A DNA stretch of 55,898 nt from Paenibacillus sp. NEAU-GSW1 (GTDB lineage: Bacteria > Bacillota > Bacilli > Paenibacillales > Paenibacillaceae), in assembly GCF_009737085.1 (NCBI RefSeq), contig NZ_WOVL01000032.1:1-55898 (forward strand). The letters run 5' to 3'. The first letter of the stretch is position 1. Each line of letters begins with the position of its first letter. A model generated the notes under the pieces. The model did no database searches and was not told where the DNA came from. It was given only the letters and a program-made list of their open reading frames with translations. A program made the translations under genes and the position numbers. Positions 1-8,739 of the stretch are shown here, piece by piece.

Positions 1-133
1 GGGCAGACTAAGATCTTTAATCTCCCGCGCCTGCGCTTGGGCTACGCCCTCCAACCGAACAAACATCATATTCTTTATCCATCGTCCCGATGGATAATCT
101 TACTACACAAACTACTTGACGTCACCCGATTTA

Positions 134-217
134 CGAATAATAACGCTGCCGCACAGCGTTATTCGATCACGCAGGCGCAACTTTGACGAAATAACACTGT
201 CACGCAGCGTTATTTCG
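134..217. repeat. Two related imperfect hairpins
   Basis: The first hairpin pairs AATAACGCTG (139-148) with CAGCGTTATT (154-163) around a 5-nt loop. The second pairs CGAAATAACACTG (187-199) with CAGCGTTATTTCG (205-217) around a 5-nt loop with one A.C mismatch. Both share the core ATAAC-CTG...CAGCGTTAT, so they look like two copies of one small palindromic unit about 52 bp apart. Neither has a T-run typical of a terminator. Confidence 0.55.
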
Positions 218-281
218 ACCGAAACGAAAAAAGCTTCTGCGGCGCTATATGCCAAAAAGCGAGTAATCATAACCCGGAAGC

Positions 282-326
282 AAAAAAACAGCGGAGCAGG
301 ATTGGATTCCTGCTCCGCTGTTTTTA
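282..326 (-). terminator. Rho-independent terminator of the solute-binding-protein gene
   Basis: A perfect 13-bp stem (288-300 with 309-321) with an 8-nt loop begins a few bases after the stop codon. On the minus strand it is followed by a run of seven T. T-rich sequence on the other side means it could also work in reverse. Confidence 0.9.
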
Positions 327-329
327 TTA

Positions 330-1907
330 TTATTTTTGTGCTGCAAGGAACGCGTCGATTTGCGTTTGCAGTTCGGTTTGGATCTTGTCGATGCCGGCTG
401 CGTCAAGCTGTTTGTTCAGCTCAGCCAAGCCTTTGTCGATGTCTTTGATTACGCCGTACTCGAGCGGAATCGCGTAGCGAAGCATAACGTTGCCCACGTT
501 GGCAATTTCCGTTTTCACTTTGCTGTTGTCGAATACGAAAGTTTCCAGCTGGTAGTGGTAAACGCCAGCTTCCCAGCCTTTCACCAGATCGGAAGCCTCT
601 TGCGGGAACGCCTCGTTGTCGCGGTTAAGCGGCGAGTTGAAGTTCCAGTTCGAGAAGCCGGTGTAGTTCGGGTTTTTCTCCAAAGCTTTGTATTTGTCGT
701 CGCCAACCGGCTCGTAATGCATGCCGCTAACGCCGTACATCATCAGGTCATGCAGCTCTTTGTCGTTTTGCATCAGGTCGATGAACATCAGAGCGCGTTC
801 TGGGTTTTTCGACGAAGCATGAACGGATGTACCGTTCTGCGTCGAGATTGCAACCGATTTTTTCTTGCCAACGTTAATGTCAGCCAGCGCCACTTCATAT
901 GGCGAGTTTTCTTGGCGCATCAGAGCCATCAAAGCGCCCAAAGTACCGTTGTTGTGCGTGATCGAAGCTGTTTTGCCCGCTTTGAAGTCCGCTTGGTGGT
1001 CGTTTTTGCTGTTCAGAACGTTTTTCGACCATGCGTTGTTGTCAGCCAGGTCTTTGTAGTAGACGAGCAAGTTTTTGAATTCTTCGGTTTCATAGACGTT
1101 GAATACTTTACCGCTTGCATCGTCAAGCTTGTAAGCGAAAGGCATATCCAGGTCGAACATATTCCATTCGTTTTGCTGCTTCAGCAATACGCGATCCAGG
1201 TTGTGGTATTTCCAGTCGCCTGTTTCCGGCGTGAAAGGCGCGATGCCTTTTTCGTTTGCTGCGATTGTTTTCAAGTACGTTGCATAAGCCTCAGGGCTGT
1301 CGATTGCCGGCAGATTGTACTTTTTGCGCAAGTCTTCACGGTACATGATCAGTTTTTCAACCGATTCGCCGCGGTTTTGCGGAACCATGTAGATTTTGCC
1401 GTTTACTTTCGTTTGATCCCAGCTTACTTGCGGCATAGCTTCGAACGTTTTTGGCATGTATTTCTTGATCATATCTTCCGTCAGTTCCAGGAAGCCGCCT
1501 TTAAGCGCTTGGTCGTTGTAGCCCGCCCAGTTTGCGGAGTAGATCAGGTCGAAATCTTCGTCAGCCGCCAGCTTCAGCGGATATTTTTGCGCCCAGTCGG
1601 ACCAGTCAAGGAACTCGCCTTCTACGGTCGCATTAATTTTTTCTTTCAGCTTCTTGTTGAGCTCTGTAAATACAGCATCATAATCAACCGGTTTTGGTCC
1701 AACGAAGATCATTTTCAGCTTCACTTCTTTGGAAGTATCGATAGCTCCATCCGCCGCGCCTTCAGTAGCTGCAGGAGATGTCGTCGCTTCGGCATTGCCT
1801 TTGTTTTCAGGCTCTGTTGTCTTGTTATTGCCGCTTCCACATGCGCTGAGAATCATGACAAAAGTTAAAACAAGCGTCATCATCAGCAATCTGCTTTTCT
1901 TTTTCAT
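330..1907 (-). CDS. Extracellular solute-binding lipoprotein of a sugar ABC importer (LplA-like)
   Basis: Predicted carbohydrate-binding lipoprotein that would capture an oligosaccharide outside the membrane and pass it to the two permeases encoded upstream. The first 23 residues form a lipoprotein signal: KKK, a hydrophobic stretch and the lipobox LSAC with Cys23. A Gly/Asn/Thr/Glu-rich linker follows to about residue 60, then a type-1 extracellular solute-binding fold. The length of 525 residues fits the LplA/YtcQ family. It is the last gene of a permease-permease-binding protein operon and is 54 bp from the preceding stop. No ATPase gene is present, which is usual for this family because a shared MsmK/UgpC-type ATPase serves several importers. 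The substrate cannot be read from the sequence. The start is supported by GGGGGAAG eight bases upstream. Confidence 0.93.
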   Translation of the reverse strand: MKKKSRLLMMTLVLTFVMILSACGSGNNKTTEPENKGNAEATTSPAATEGAADGAIDTSKEVKLKMIFVGPKPVDYDAVFTELNKKLKEKINATVEGEFLDWSDWAQKYPLKLAADEDFDLIYSANWAGYNDQALKGGFLELTEDMIKKYMPKTFEAMPQVSWDQTKVNGKIYMVPQNRGESVEKLIMYREDLRKKYNLPAIDSPEAYATYLKTIAANEKGIAPFTPETGDWKYHNLDRVLLKQQNEWNMFDLDMPFAYKLDDASGKVFNVYETEEFKNLLVYYKDLADNNAWSKNVLNSKNDHQADFKAGKTASITHNNGTLGALMALMRQENSPYEVALADINVGKKKSVAISTQNGTSVHASSKNPERALMFIDLMQNDKELHDLMMYGVSGMHYEPVGDDKYKALEKNPNYTGFSNWNFNSPLNRDNEAFPQEASDLVKGWEAGVYHYQLETFVFDNSKVKTEIANVGNVMLRYAIPLEYGVIKDIDKGLAELNKQLDAAGIDKIQTELQTQIDAFLAAQK

Positions 1908-1961
1908 ATCCGGAACTTCCCCCTATGATATATTGATAAACCAGTTAAACTGGGTTCACCC

Positions 1962-2891
1962 TTAGCCTTTTACTGCGCCAATCGTCAAGCCTTGGACAAA
2001 ATAGCGTTGTACGAACGGGTAAGCAAGCAGAATCGGTCCGGTCGCAACGACCGTCATCGCCATTTTCAAGCTTTCCGTCGGAATGCTCGTCGTTACGACG
2101 GCTCCCGCGCCCATCATCGCCTTGCGCATGCCGTCCATATTGCCCAGCATTTTGTACAAATAATATTGGAGCGGCATCAGCTTCTCGTCGTTGACGAAGA
2201 GCATTGCGTTGTACCAATCATTCCAGTAAGCAAGCGCGAGGAACAACCCGATAGTTGCAAGCGCAGGCTTGGCGAGCGGAAGAATCAATTGCGCGTAAAT
2301 CCGAAAATCGCCCGCGCCGTCGATCTTAGCCGATTCAACGATCGCTTCGGGAATGCTGCTCATAAACGACTTCATAACGATGATGTAGAACACGTTGAGC
2401 ACCATCGGAATGATGAGGGACAACGGTGTGTTCGTCATATGCAAGGTTTTGGTGATAAGCATGTACCAAGGAACCAAGCCGCCGTTGAACAGCGTTGTAA
2501 AGAAGAAGAAGAACGAGAAATGGTTGCGCCATTTAAAGTCTTTCCGGGAAAGCGCATAAGCTGTCATCGAAGTGAGGAACAGTCCAAGCGCTGTGCCGGC
2601 GACCGTAACGCCAATCGTGACAACATAAGCGTTGATCATTTCCTGAGGATATTTGAACAAAATTTTGAAAGCTTCGACCGAGAAATCTGCGGGAAAAAAC
2701 TGATACCCTTTCACGACGATGGTCTCTTCGTTTGTTAACGAAGACGATAGGACCAGAATAAACGGCAGCAAGCAAAGTACGGTAAAAAGCGTCAGTACCA
2801 CGTAACCGATGGCTGAGAACAGCCTCCGGTCTCCTTGCTTGCCGACCGATTTGACCTTTTGTTTGTTTAAGCTGATTTCGGTAGCACTCAT
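1962..2891 (-). CDS. Carbohydrate ABC transporter permease (LplC/YtcP-like)
   Basis: Inner-membrane permease of the same importer. The 309-residue protein shows six hydrophobic segments and the permease EAA-type loop around residues 195-225 (SIPEAIVESAKIDGAGDF), which docks the ATPase. It ends with the typical C-terminal segment containing QRYFVQGLTIGAVKG, seen in LplC/MalG-type proteins. A short cytoplasmic N-terminus precedes the first membrane segment at about residue 27. The start ATG has ACTGGAGGT nine bases upstream. It lies between the other permease gene (78 bp upstream) and the binding-protein gene (54 bp downstream), all on the minus strand. Confidence 0.93.
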   Translation of the reverse strand: MSATEISLNKQKVKSVGKQGDRRLFSAIGYVVLTLFTVLCLLPFILVLSSSLTNEETIVVKGYQFFPADFSVEAFKILFKYPQEMINAYVVTIGVTVAGTALGLFLTSMTAYALSRKDFKWRNHFSFFFFFTTLFNGGLVPWYMLITKTLHMTNTPLSLIIPMVLNVFYIIVMKSFMSSIPEAIVESAKIDGAGDFRIYAQLILPLAKPALATIGLFLALAYWNDWYNAMLFVNDEKLMPLQYYLYKMLGNMDGMRKAMMGAGAVVTTSIPTESLKMAMTVVATGPILLAYPFVQRYFVQGLTIGAVKG

Positions 2892-2969
2892 AGCCGTAAC
2901 CTCCAGTGAGAAAAACTTCTATCGTTGTTCATCCAAGATGATGGACCGCCTCTATGCGGCCTAATGCGT

Positions 2970-3890
2970 TTAGAATAACGCACGGTCTTTGTCGTAACGG
3001 CGAACCGCATAGTTGACGAGCATGATCGTCGCAAAGCCGAGAACCGATTGGAATACGCCTGCCGCAGCCGACATGCCGACATCGTTAGCTGTAATAAGCA
3101 ACCGGAATACGAAGGTGTCGATGACATCTGTCGTCGAGAACAGAAGACCGTTGCTGCCGATCAAATTGTAGAACATGCCGAAGTCTCCGCGGAAAATGTT
3201 GCCGACCGCGAGCAGCACCAGAATAATAACCGTTGGCATCAGGTTCGGAATCGTTACTTTCCAAATCCGTTGGAAAATGTTCGCGCCGTCGATTTCCGCC
3301 GCCTCGTACATTTCCGTATCAATGCTCGTAATAGCGGCGAGGTACATCACCGTTCCGTAACCAAGGCTCTTCCATGCCGATACAAGAACGAGAATGTACG
3401 GCCAGTAGGAAGGCGTGTTGTATATGTCGATCGGCTCTGCTCCAACCGCCCTGAGCAGGACGTTTACGGTACCGATGTCGTAGTTGAGCAAGTTGTAGGC
3501 AATCGCGCCAACGACTACCCAGGAAATAAAGTAGGGCAGAAACATGATCGACTGCGTAATCTTTTTAAACCATTTGCCCCCGATCTCGAACAGCAGAATC
3601 GCGGCTAAAATTTGCAGTACATTGTTTACGATGATAAACGCGATATTGTACAGCGCCGTATTCCTTGTAACTTTCCACGCATCTCCCGATTCGAAGAAGA
3701 AGCGGAAGTTATCCAGCCCGTTCCACGGGCTGCCGAAAATACCGCCAACGTTATTGTAGTGTTTGAATGCAATGACAATGCCAGCCATCGGCACGTACGC
3801 AAATAGCAGGAAAAACAGTACTGCCGGCGCCAGCATCAGCAAAATGACTTTGTACTTCTTGATATCATTCCAAAATCCGCGAAGTATCAT
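2970..3890 (-). CDS. Sugar ABC transporter permease (LplB-like)
   Basis: First structural gene of the importer operon and partner of the permease gene downstream. It has about six membrane segments, the first near residue 15 (KYKVILLMLAPAVLFFLLF), and the EAA-type loop DTEMYEAAEIDGANIFQRIW. The C-terminus YAVRRYDKDRALF is typical of the LplB/YteP family. A longer frame is open to 3938, but the ATG at 3890 is preceded by GAGAGGGGAG at ideal spacing, so the 306-residue form is preferred. Its expression is probably controlled by the YesN-type regulator encoded just upstream at 4293-5867, as in related loci. Confidence 0.92.
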   Translation of the reverse strand: MILRGFWNDIKKYKVILLMLAPAVLFFLLFAYVPMAGIVIAFKHYNNVGGIFGSPWNGLDNFRFFFESGDAWKVTRNTALYNIAFIIVNNVLQILAAILLFEIGGKWFKKITQSIMFLPYFISWVVVGAIAYNLLNYDIGTVNVLLRAVGAEPIDIYNTPSYWPYILVLVSAWKSLGYGTVMYLAAITSIDTEMYEAAEIDGANIFQRIWKVTIPNLMPTVIILVLLAVGNIFRGDFGMFYNLIGSNGLLFSTTDVIDTFVFRLLITANDVGMSAAAGVFQSVLGFATIMLVNYAVRRYDKDRALF

Positions 3891-3936
3891 TGATGCTCCC
3901 CTCTCTCTTGTATCTCTCGTCGTCTGTTGTACTCTC

Positions 3937-3965
3937 ATTATAAAAAGCGGAGAGCATCGGCATAA
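3937..3965 (-). promoter_or_regulatory. Candidate promoter of the sugar importer operon
   Basis: On the minus strand TTATGC is followed after 17 bp by a perfect TATAAT, 47 bp before the permease start codon. The poor -35 element would fit a promoter that needs an activator, such as the neighbouring AraC-type response regulator. No experimental support. Confidence 0.45.
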
Positions 3966-4073
3966 TTAAGGGGAACAACTAAAAGTAATACTAATTCAAC
4001 GATTAGGTTTATCTTTTGTGAATACATAGTTGACCTAAAAGCCTCCGAGGGCCTTACGACCGGCTTAAACAAC

Positions 4074-4100
4074 AAAAAAGCCCGGGTTCATCACCCGGGC
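4074..4100 (-). terminator. Rho-independent terminator downstream of the response regulator gene
   Basis: GCCCGGG pairs with CCCGGGC around a 7-nt loop. On the minus strand the stem is followed by TTTTTTGTTG. It lies about 190 bp past the regulator's stop codon, beyond the long palindrome at 4130-4268, and separates regulator transcription from the importer operon. Confidence 0.85.
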
Positions 4101-4129
4101 TCCCGCCGTTAAACGAATAAATGCAACCA

Positions 4130-4268
4130 TAGTTCGCAGTGTAGAGAAGGTTGAGATGGAGGAGCGCAGCGTCTGCCTTTGTTTTCGAATTTCAACCTTG
4201 ATTGTTCAAATTCAAGAAATTCGAAAACAACAGCAGCCGGAATCCAACCTACTCGCAACTGCGAACTA
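4130..4268. repeat. 139-bp nested near-palindrome
   Basis: The outer arms TAGTTCGCAGT (4130-4140) and ACTGCGAACTA (4258-4268) are perfect inverted repeats. Inside them AGGTTG faces CAACCT. Further in, GTTTTCGAATTTC (4181-4193) faces GAAATTCGAAAAC (4216-4228), and the pairing extends outward over a CTGC / GCAG pair. The whole element could fold into one long hairpin about 60 bp tall. It has no reading frame. It resembles a miniature inverted-repeat or palindromic intergenic element, but no target-site duplication is obvious. Confidence 0.6.
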
Positions 4269-4292
4269 CCCGTGCATTCTTATCGTTTAACG

Positions 4293-5867
4293 CTAAATTT
4301 TATTTTTCTTCCGATACTCGCCTGGTGACATGCCCATATGAAGTTTAAACTGGCGGTTAAAATAAATGATATTTTTGTACCCGACCTGCTCGGCAATCTC
4401 GTAAATTTTCTTGGTCGGATCGGCAAGCAGCTCGCACACCCGCTCCATGCGCAGGTCATTCAGAAAATCGCTGAACAGCGTATTTGTCTCCGCCTTGAAC
4501 AGCTGGCCGAGATAATTCGGCGTGAAATCGAAATGCGCCGCCACTTCGTTCAGCGTTATTTTCTGATCCAGCCGCTCTTTGACGTAGCCCGTAATTTCGT
4601 CAATCAGCTTCCGCTTCTGCCGCTGCCGTTTCAAATAGAGCAGCTCCGACAGCTCGAAAAACCGCCGTCTCAGCCACGAAAGAATGTCATGGACCGTCTC
4701 GAACTGGAACAAAATGAACGGTTGATGCGATTCCCATTTCAATATCTCATACAAATGCTCGTTCATCTGCTGCAGGTCGGCATGCAGCTTGGATGTGATC
4801 CGAATGATCAGATCATAAATATCGTTTTTCTGCGTCAGCGGGCTGTCGCCGTTAAAGAGCTGCAGCAGACAGTCGTCTATTGTCGTCAAGTCATATTCGA
4901 GCATCGCCTGCAGCATCCGGTCGACGGTCTGCTCGACGTTAGCGGCGATTCGCTCCTTCGGCGTCCATTCGGACGTATCCTCGATCAGCCTGTTTTTGCC
5001 CAAAATCCATTTGATGCTCAGCGCCGCTTGCGCCTGCCGGTAGGAATCATGCAGCTTGTCCATCTCGCTCGTGTACATGCCGGTTCCGATCGTAATGGTG
5101 AAGGAGAACGTCTCATAGAACGCCTTGATCAGTTCCTCGAGCAGCGCTTTGAAATACTCCTCCTGCACCGTCGCCAGCACGACAAAATGGAAGTCATAGC
5201 TGGTCATCACCGTGCCCAGCTTGCGGTCCTGCGCGAACTGGCGGATGTATTGATTAATGCTGGCCGTCAGCGCTCTGCGCTCCTCTTCATCCCGGTCTTT
5301 CAGCTTCCATGCCATGTCGTCGAGCTCGATTATCGCAACCGCCGACCCTCCCTTCAAGAGCGGCTCCAGAAAGTGATGGATATGCAATTCGACTTCTCCC
5401 GGCGCCGGCTCATTGAACCAACGGAGCAACAGCTCCTGATTCACAAGCGACAGCGTCTCCGTCAGCGAGACATGCTGCTTGCGCTCCTTCTCGATCTTCG
5501 TGCAGTGCCCGATCAGAAGCTCGTTCAGCTCGTTATCGTCGACCGGCTTGAGCAAATAGCCCGACGCGTTCAGCTGAATCGCTTCCTTGGCGTAGCTGAA
5601 ATCCTGATGCCCGCTAATAAAAATAATATGCACGCCAGGATTAATCTCCTTCGCCTTGCGCGCAAACTCCATGCCGGTCATAATCGGCATCCGGATATCC
5701 GACAGAATGAGATCGATCCGCTGCTGCTCCATCATTTTCAACGCGGCAAACCCGCTTGTCGCCGTTACTACGCTGTTCGGAGGCAGCTGATCATTGCCCG
5801 CCACCCGTCGCCGCAGCCACTCCAAATCTATCGCTTCATCGTCTACCAACAGAATACTTATGTCCAT
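4293..5867 (-). CDS. AraC-type two-component response regulator (YesN-like)
   Basis: Response regulator expected to activate the sugar importer genes downstream. The N-terminal receiver domain (residues 1-125) has the acidic pair DDE at 9-11, phospho-acceptor Asp57 in LILSDIRMP and Lys107 in LLKPVDD. A central region of roughly 270 residues has no recognisable catalytic motif. The C-terminal 100 residues are an AraC double helix-turn-helix (ITLNEVAAHFDFTPNYLGQLF and IYEIAEQVGYKNIIYFNRQF). The length of 524 residues is normal for the YesN family. The start follows AAGGAGGCAGCAGGG. The gene follows the cognate kinase by 45 bp. Confidence 0.93.
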   Translation of the reverse strand: MDISILLVDDEAIDLEWLRRRVAGNDQLPPNSVVTATSGFAALKMMEQQRIDLILSDIRMPIMTGMEFARKAKEINPGVHIIFISGHQDFSYAKEAIQLNASGYLLKPVDDNELNELLIGHCTKIEKERKQHVSLTETLSLVNQELLLRWFNEPAPGEVELHIHHFLEPLLKGGSAVAIIELDDMAWKLKDRDEEERRALTASINQYIRQFAQDRKLGTVMTSYDFHFVVLATVQEEYFKALLEELIKAFYETFSFTITIGTGMYTSEMDKLHDSYRQAQAALSIKWILGKNRLIEDTSEWTPKERIAANVEQTVDRMLQAMLEYDLTTIDDCLLQLFNGDSPLTQKNDIYDLIIRITSKLHADLQQMNEHLYEILKWESHQPFILFQFETVHDILSWLRRRFFELSELLYLKRQRQKRKLIDEITGYVKERLDQKITLNEVAAHFDFTPNYLGQLFKAETNTLFSDFLNDLRMERVCELLADPTKKIYEIAEQVGYKNIIYFNRQFKLHMGMSPGEYRKKNKI

Positions 5868-5912
5868 CCCTGCTGCCTCCTTGCATCAAGCTCAAAGTCA
5901 CACCTCTTAACC

Positions 5913-7652
5913 CTATCCGTCTTCCCGCAGCTCTGCGTTATCGACCGGAAGCACAAGCTGAACGGTCGTTCCCGCCCCGTAGTGGCTGCCGATCTGGATG
6001 CCGAAATCTTTGCCGTATCTCAGCTTGATTCGCTCTTCCACGTTTCGCAGGCCGTAGCCGTCCGACGATTGGCTGACGTTCGAGCTGAGCCGCATTCTCC
6101 GCAGCGTTTCCGGGCGCATGCCGATGCCGGTGTCGATGACCTTTAATTCAATCCGGTCGCCCAGCCGTTTACCCGTAATGCGAATGGCGATCGTGTCGCC
6201 GAACCAAGCGTGTTTAAAAATATTTTCAACAAACGGCTGTAAAATAAGCTTAATAACCGGAATTTGCAATATATCAGGATCGATATCAAAATAAACCTGA
6301 AACGCGTCGGCGTATTTTACCCGTTGAATATCCAAATACGACTCGACCTGCTCGAGTTCTTTTTCCAGCGAAATATAAACTTGCCCTTCATTCAGCGTGA
6401 GCCGGTAGAACTTGGACAGTCCTTGCACCATCGTCGTAACCTTCTGAACTTCCCCAAGGTTAGCCAAACTGCCGATCGTCGACAGCGTGTTGTAGAGGAA
6501 ATGCGGGCTAATCTGCGCTTGCAGCACATCAAGCTCCGCTTGTTTCTTCTGAATCCCCTGCTCGTAGACGTCCCGGATCAGCTCCTGAATGCTGGTTGCC
6601 ATCCGGTTAAAGGCGTTAGCGATATGGACGAATTCGTCGTTGCCGGAGAAGCCGATCCTTTTATGAAAATTGCCCTCTTGGAAGGAGCGAACCAAGGTCA
6701 CGATTCGTTTAATCTTTTTCCCCGACAAGCTGGCTATCATATAGCCTATTAAAGCCATAACAAGGAAGCTGATCAAGCAAACCGTAAAGATGGCTTGCTG
6801 CATCTTGCTGGCATCCTTATTCAAATAAGCGTGCGGCACCCACGTCTCGATCACGTGATTGGTGCCGGGGATGCTCTCGCTGAGAACGAGATAAGAGTCT
6901 TCCTCCGCGCTTTGATCGACGGCTCCCCGCTCGTACAAGGTTATGCCGGAAGCCATATCCATCAATCTCAGGCTGATCCCCTGCTCGATCGGAAACGCGT
7001 CGAAATTGCCGAGCAGCTCATCGAAACGCGCCGTCACCCGAACATAGCCGATCACCGACGAAACGCCGTTCGAAGAAACGAGCTTGCGGAAATAGGAAAT
7101 GTTATCGAGCTTGTCATCGGTATCGATCTGCATCCACAAGCTGTCTTTGTTCAAGCTGACGATGTCATGGAACCATTCACTGTTCTCGATGCTATGCTGA
7201 GACAGCAAATAATAATCGCTTCTTTCAATCGGCATGGACATATCGTCGCCGGTCACTTCGTACATGCTGTCGTTTACCATGTAGAGCGTTAAGCGAAGCT
7301 TGTTCCCGTACAGCTGAAGAGGCGCTTTCATCTGAGGAATCATATCGTCCCGCATCTTTAGCATGTTCTCCAGCGGCTCTCCCTTAAACTGCAGCGCGCT
7401 CTGAAACGTGCCGCTGTTGAACAGCGTGTTCGCAATTCGTTTAATCTCTTCCATCTGATATTCGATGTTGCTGCGGGTCTGCTTCATCGCCGTCCGAATG
7501 TTCGTCTCCGCCAGCTCGGTTCGCGACTGAATGAGCATCGTATAAGAAATGTATCCGATGAGCATATCGGTCAATAGGACAAGCACGAGATACGGAATCA
7601 TCATTTTGTACGTGAACGGTATATACATTTTGTTCGGAAGTCGTTTTCTCAT
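5913..7652 (-). CDS. Sensor histidine kinase (YesM-like)
   Basis: Membrane kinase partner of the adjacent YesN-type regulator. Two membrane segments (about residues 20-40 and 285-305) flank an extracellular sensor of roughly 240 residues, probably a Cache domain. A HAMP linker follows, then a His_kinase domain with QISPHFLYNTLSTIG, where the His is the phosphorylation site. The ATPase domain contains LILQPFVENIFKHAW (N box) and DTGIGM (G1 box). The frame is open to 7685, but ATG at 7652 is preceded by AAGGGGAGCAAGCGA, so the 579-residue form is chosen. The ligand is unknown and probably relates to the transported sugar. Confidence 0.92.
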   Translation of the reverse strand: MRKRLPNKMYIPFTYKMMIPYLVLVLLTDMLIGYISYTMLIQSRTELAETNIRTAMKQTRSNIEYQMEEIKRIANTLFNSGTFQSALQFKGEPLENMLKMRDDMIPQMKAPLQLYGNKLRLTLYMVNDSMYEVTGDDMSMPIERSDYYLLSQHSIENSEWFHDIVSLNKDSLWMQIDTDDKLDNISYFRKLVSSNGVSSVIGYVRVTARFDELLGNFDAFPIEQGISLRLMDMASGITLYERGAVDQSAEEDSYLVLSESIPGTNHVIETWVPHAYLNKDASKMQQAIFTVCLISFLVMALIGYMIASLSGKKIKRIVTLVRSFQEGNFHKRIGFSGNDEFVHIANAFNRMATSIQELIRDVYEQGIQKKQAELDVLQAQISPHFLYNTLSTIGSLANLGEVQKVTTMVQGLSKFYRLTLNEGQVYISLEKELEQVESYLDIQRVKYADAFQVYFDIDPDILQIPVIKLILQPFVENIFKHAWFGDTIAIRITGKRLGDRIELKVIDTGIGMRPETLRRMRLSSNVSQSSDGYGLRNVEERIKLRYGKDFGIQIGSHYGAGTTVQLVLPVDNAELREDG

Positions 7653-7714
7653 TCGCTTGCTCCCCTTATGGACGATCCGTTGCAACGATTGTCGAATATT
7701 ATTTCTATCCTCTT

Positions 7715-7743
7715 ATAGTAAGAACTATTGCGCCTTTTGTCAT
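7715..7743 (-). promoter_or_regulatory. Candidate sigma-A promoter for the kinase-regulator pair
   Basis: ATGACA, a 17-bp spacer and TACTAT are read on the minus strand, about 60 bp before the kinase start. The match to consensus is moderate. Confidence 0.4.
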
Positions 7744-7917
7744 TATCTTGTTAAACGGCCATACAAGGTGAATTCACACATAATCAGCAGAAAATGGATG
7801 AAAGCATATACTTTTGAGAGGATAATGGCCTTTCCAGAGCGAATATAGCGAAGGCAAGCAGAACCGGCTTCGCCTTCCTTTATTTAAATAAAAATCCATA
7901 CATGACTGGAGATTGCC

Positions 7918-8739
7918 ATGACCTTCCCCGTTTGGATTAATCTCGGCTTCGCAACGCTGCACCCTCATGCCGTATTCGAAGCGCTGGCCTATTTTATCGG
8001 CTTTCGTGTCTACCTTTACACGCGCAGCAAAGAAAAACTCCCCATTGATAAAGGAATGTGGGTGATCGTCGGAGCCATATTAGGCGCCGCTATCGGATCT
8101 AAAATGCTGTACTGGTTTGAAGATCCGCTGAAAACCATCGAGAACTGGAACAGCTACGCCTACATGATGGAGGGCAAAACGATTGTCGGCGGTCTGCTCG
8201 GCGGGCTGATCGGCGTTGAGCTGACGAAGAAACGCATCGGCATTACCCGTTCTACCGGCGACGATATGGCGCTGCCGATCATCGTCGGCATGGTGATCGG
8301 GCGCATCGGCTGCTTCTTAACCGGCCTGGACGACCACACCTACGGAACGTCAACCGATTGGATCACCGGTGTCGACTTCGGTGACGGCATCCCGCGCCAT
8401 CCCGCACAGCTGTACGAAATCGTCTATTTGCTTGCGCTCGGAGGCTTGCTTTTGAGCTGGAAGCTGCGAACAAGAAAACAAGCGATTTCACGCAATCGAA
8501 ATAGTAGGCCTGCATTGCCCGACGGAGCGGTTTTTCAGCTTTTTATGACCGGATACCTCGCTTTTCGGCTGCTTATTGACTTCATTAAACCAACGCCGCA
8601 TCCCTATCTGGGACTGAACAATATTCAGCTGGCTTGTTTGGCAGGACTGATCTATTATTTCGTTCTGATCAGCAGATGGCTCGGACAATCGCAACGCATC
8701 CAAAAGGAGGAACTGACCCGCTATGCCGACGAAAAATAG
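7918..8739 (+). CDS. Lgt-fold membrane protein lacking key Lgt residues
   Basis: Integral membrane protein of 273 residues with about seven hydrophobic segments and the overall pattern of prolipoprotein diacylglyceryl transferase (Lgt). Lgt-like landmarks are GRIG at 128-131, RHPAQLYE at 160-167 and YLAFRLLIDF at 213-222. These correspond to the Lgt signature and to the Arg/Glu pair near the Lgt C-terminus. Differences are striking: the Lgt motif that carries the essential His reads GKTIVGG (86-92) here, and the signature Asn residues are Cys132 and Thr135. This suggests that it does not modify prolipoproteins but acts on a related diacylglyceryl lipid. It overlaps the radical SAM gene by 17 bp. 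The start has GGAG six bases upstream. Confidence 0.8.
   Translation: MTFPVWINLGFATLHPHAVFEALAYFIGFRVYLYTRSKEKLPIDKGMWVIVGAILGAAIGSKMLYWFEDPLKTIENWNSYAYMMEGKTIVGGLLGGLIGVELTKKRIGITRSTGDDMALPIIVGMVIGRIGCFLTGLDDHTYGTSTDWITGVDFGDGIPRHPAQLYEIVYLLALGGLLLSWKLRTRKQAISRNRNSRPALPDGAVFQLFMTGYLAFRLLIDFIKPTPHPYLGLNNIQLACLAGLIYYFVLISRWLGQSQRIQKEELTRYADEK

Larger units (their letters stand above)
1..329. other. Intergenic region with paired hairpins and terminator
   Basis: No gene is supported here. The stretch holds a short dyad near 77-94, two related hairpins at 134-165 and 187-217, and the terminator of the solute-binding-protein gene at 282-326. A reading frame of about 110 codons on the plus strand crosses the terminator and the neighbouring gene and shows no coding character. 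Confidence 0.6.

Noticed and set aside
336..1868. 510-codon open frame on the plus strand opposite the solute-binding-protein gene
   Set aside because: It is the antisense of a well-supported lipoprotein gene, has no ribosome binding site and its product looks like no family. Long antisense frames arise from the codon usage of this genome.
4338..6146. 602-codon plus-strand open frame across the kinase and regulator genes
   Set aside because: Antisense to two certain genes and crosses their boundary. Composition rich in Arg, Gln, His and Leu is typical of antisense reading.
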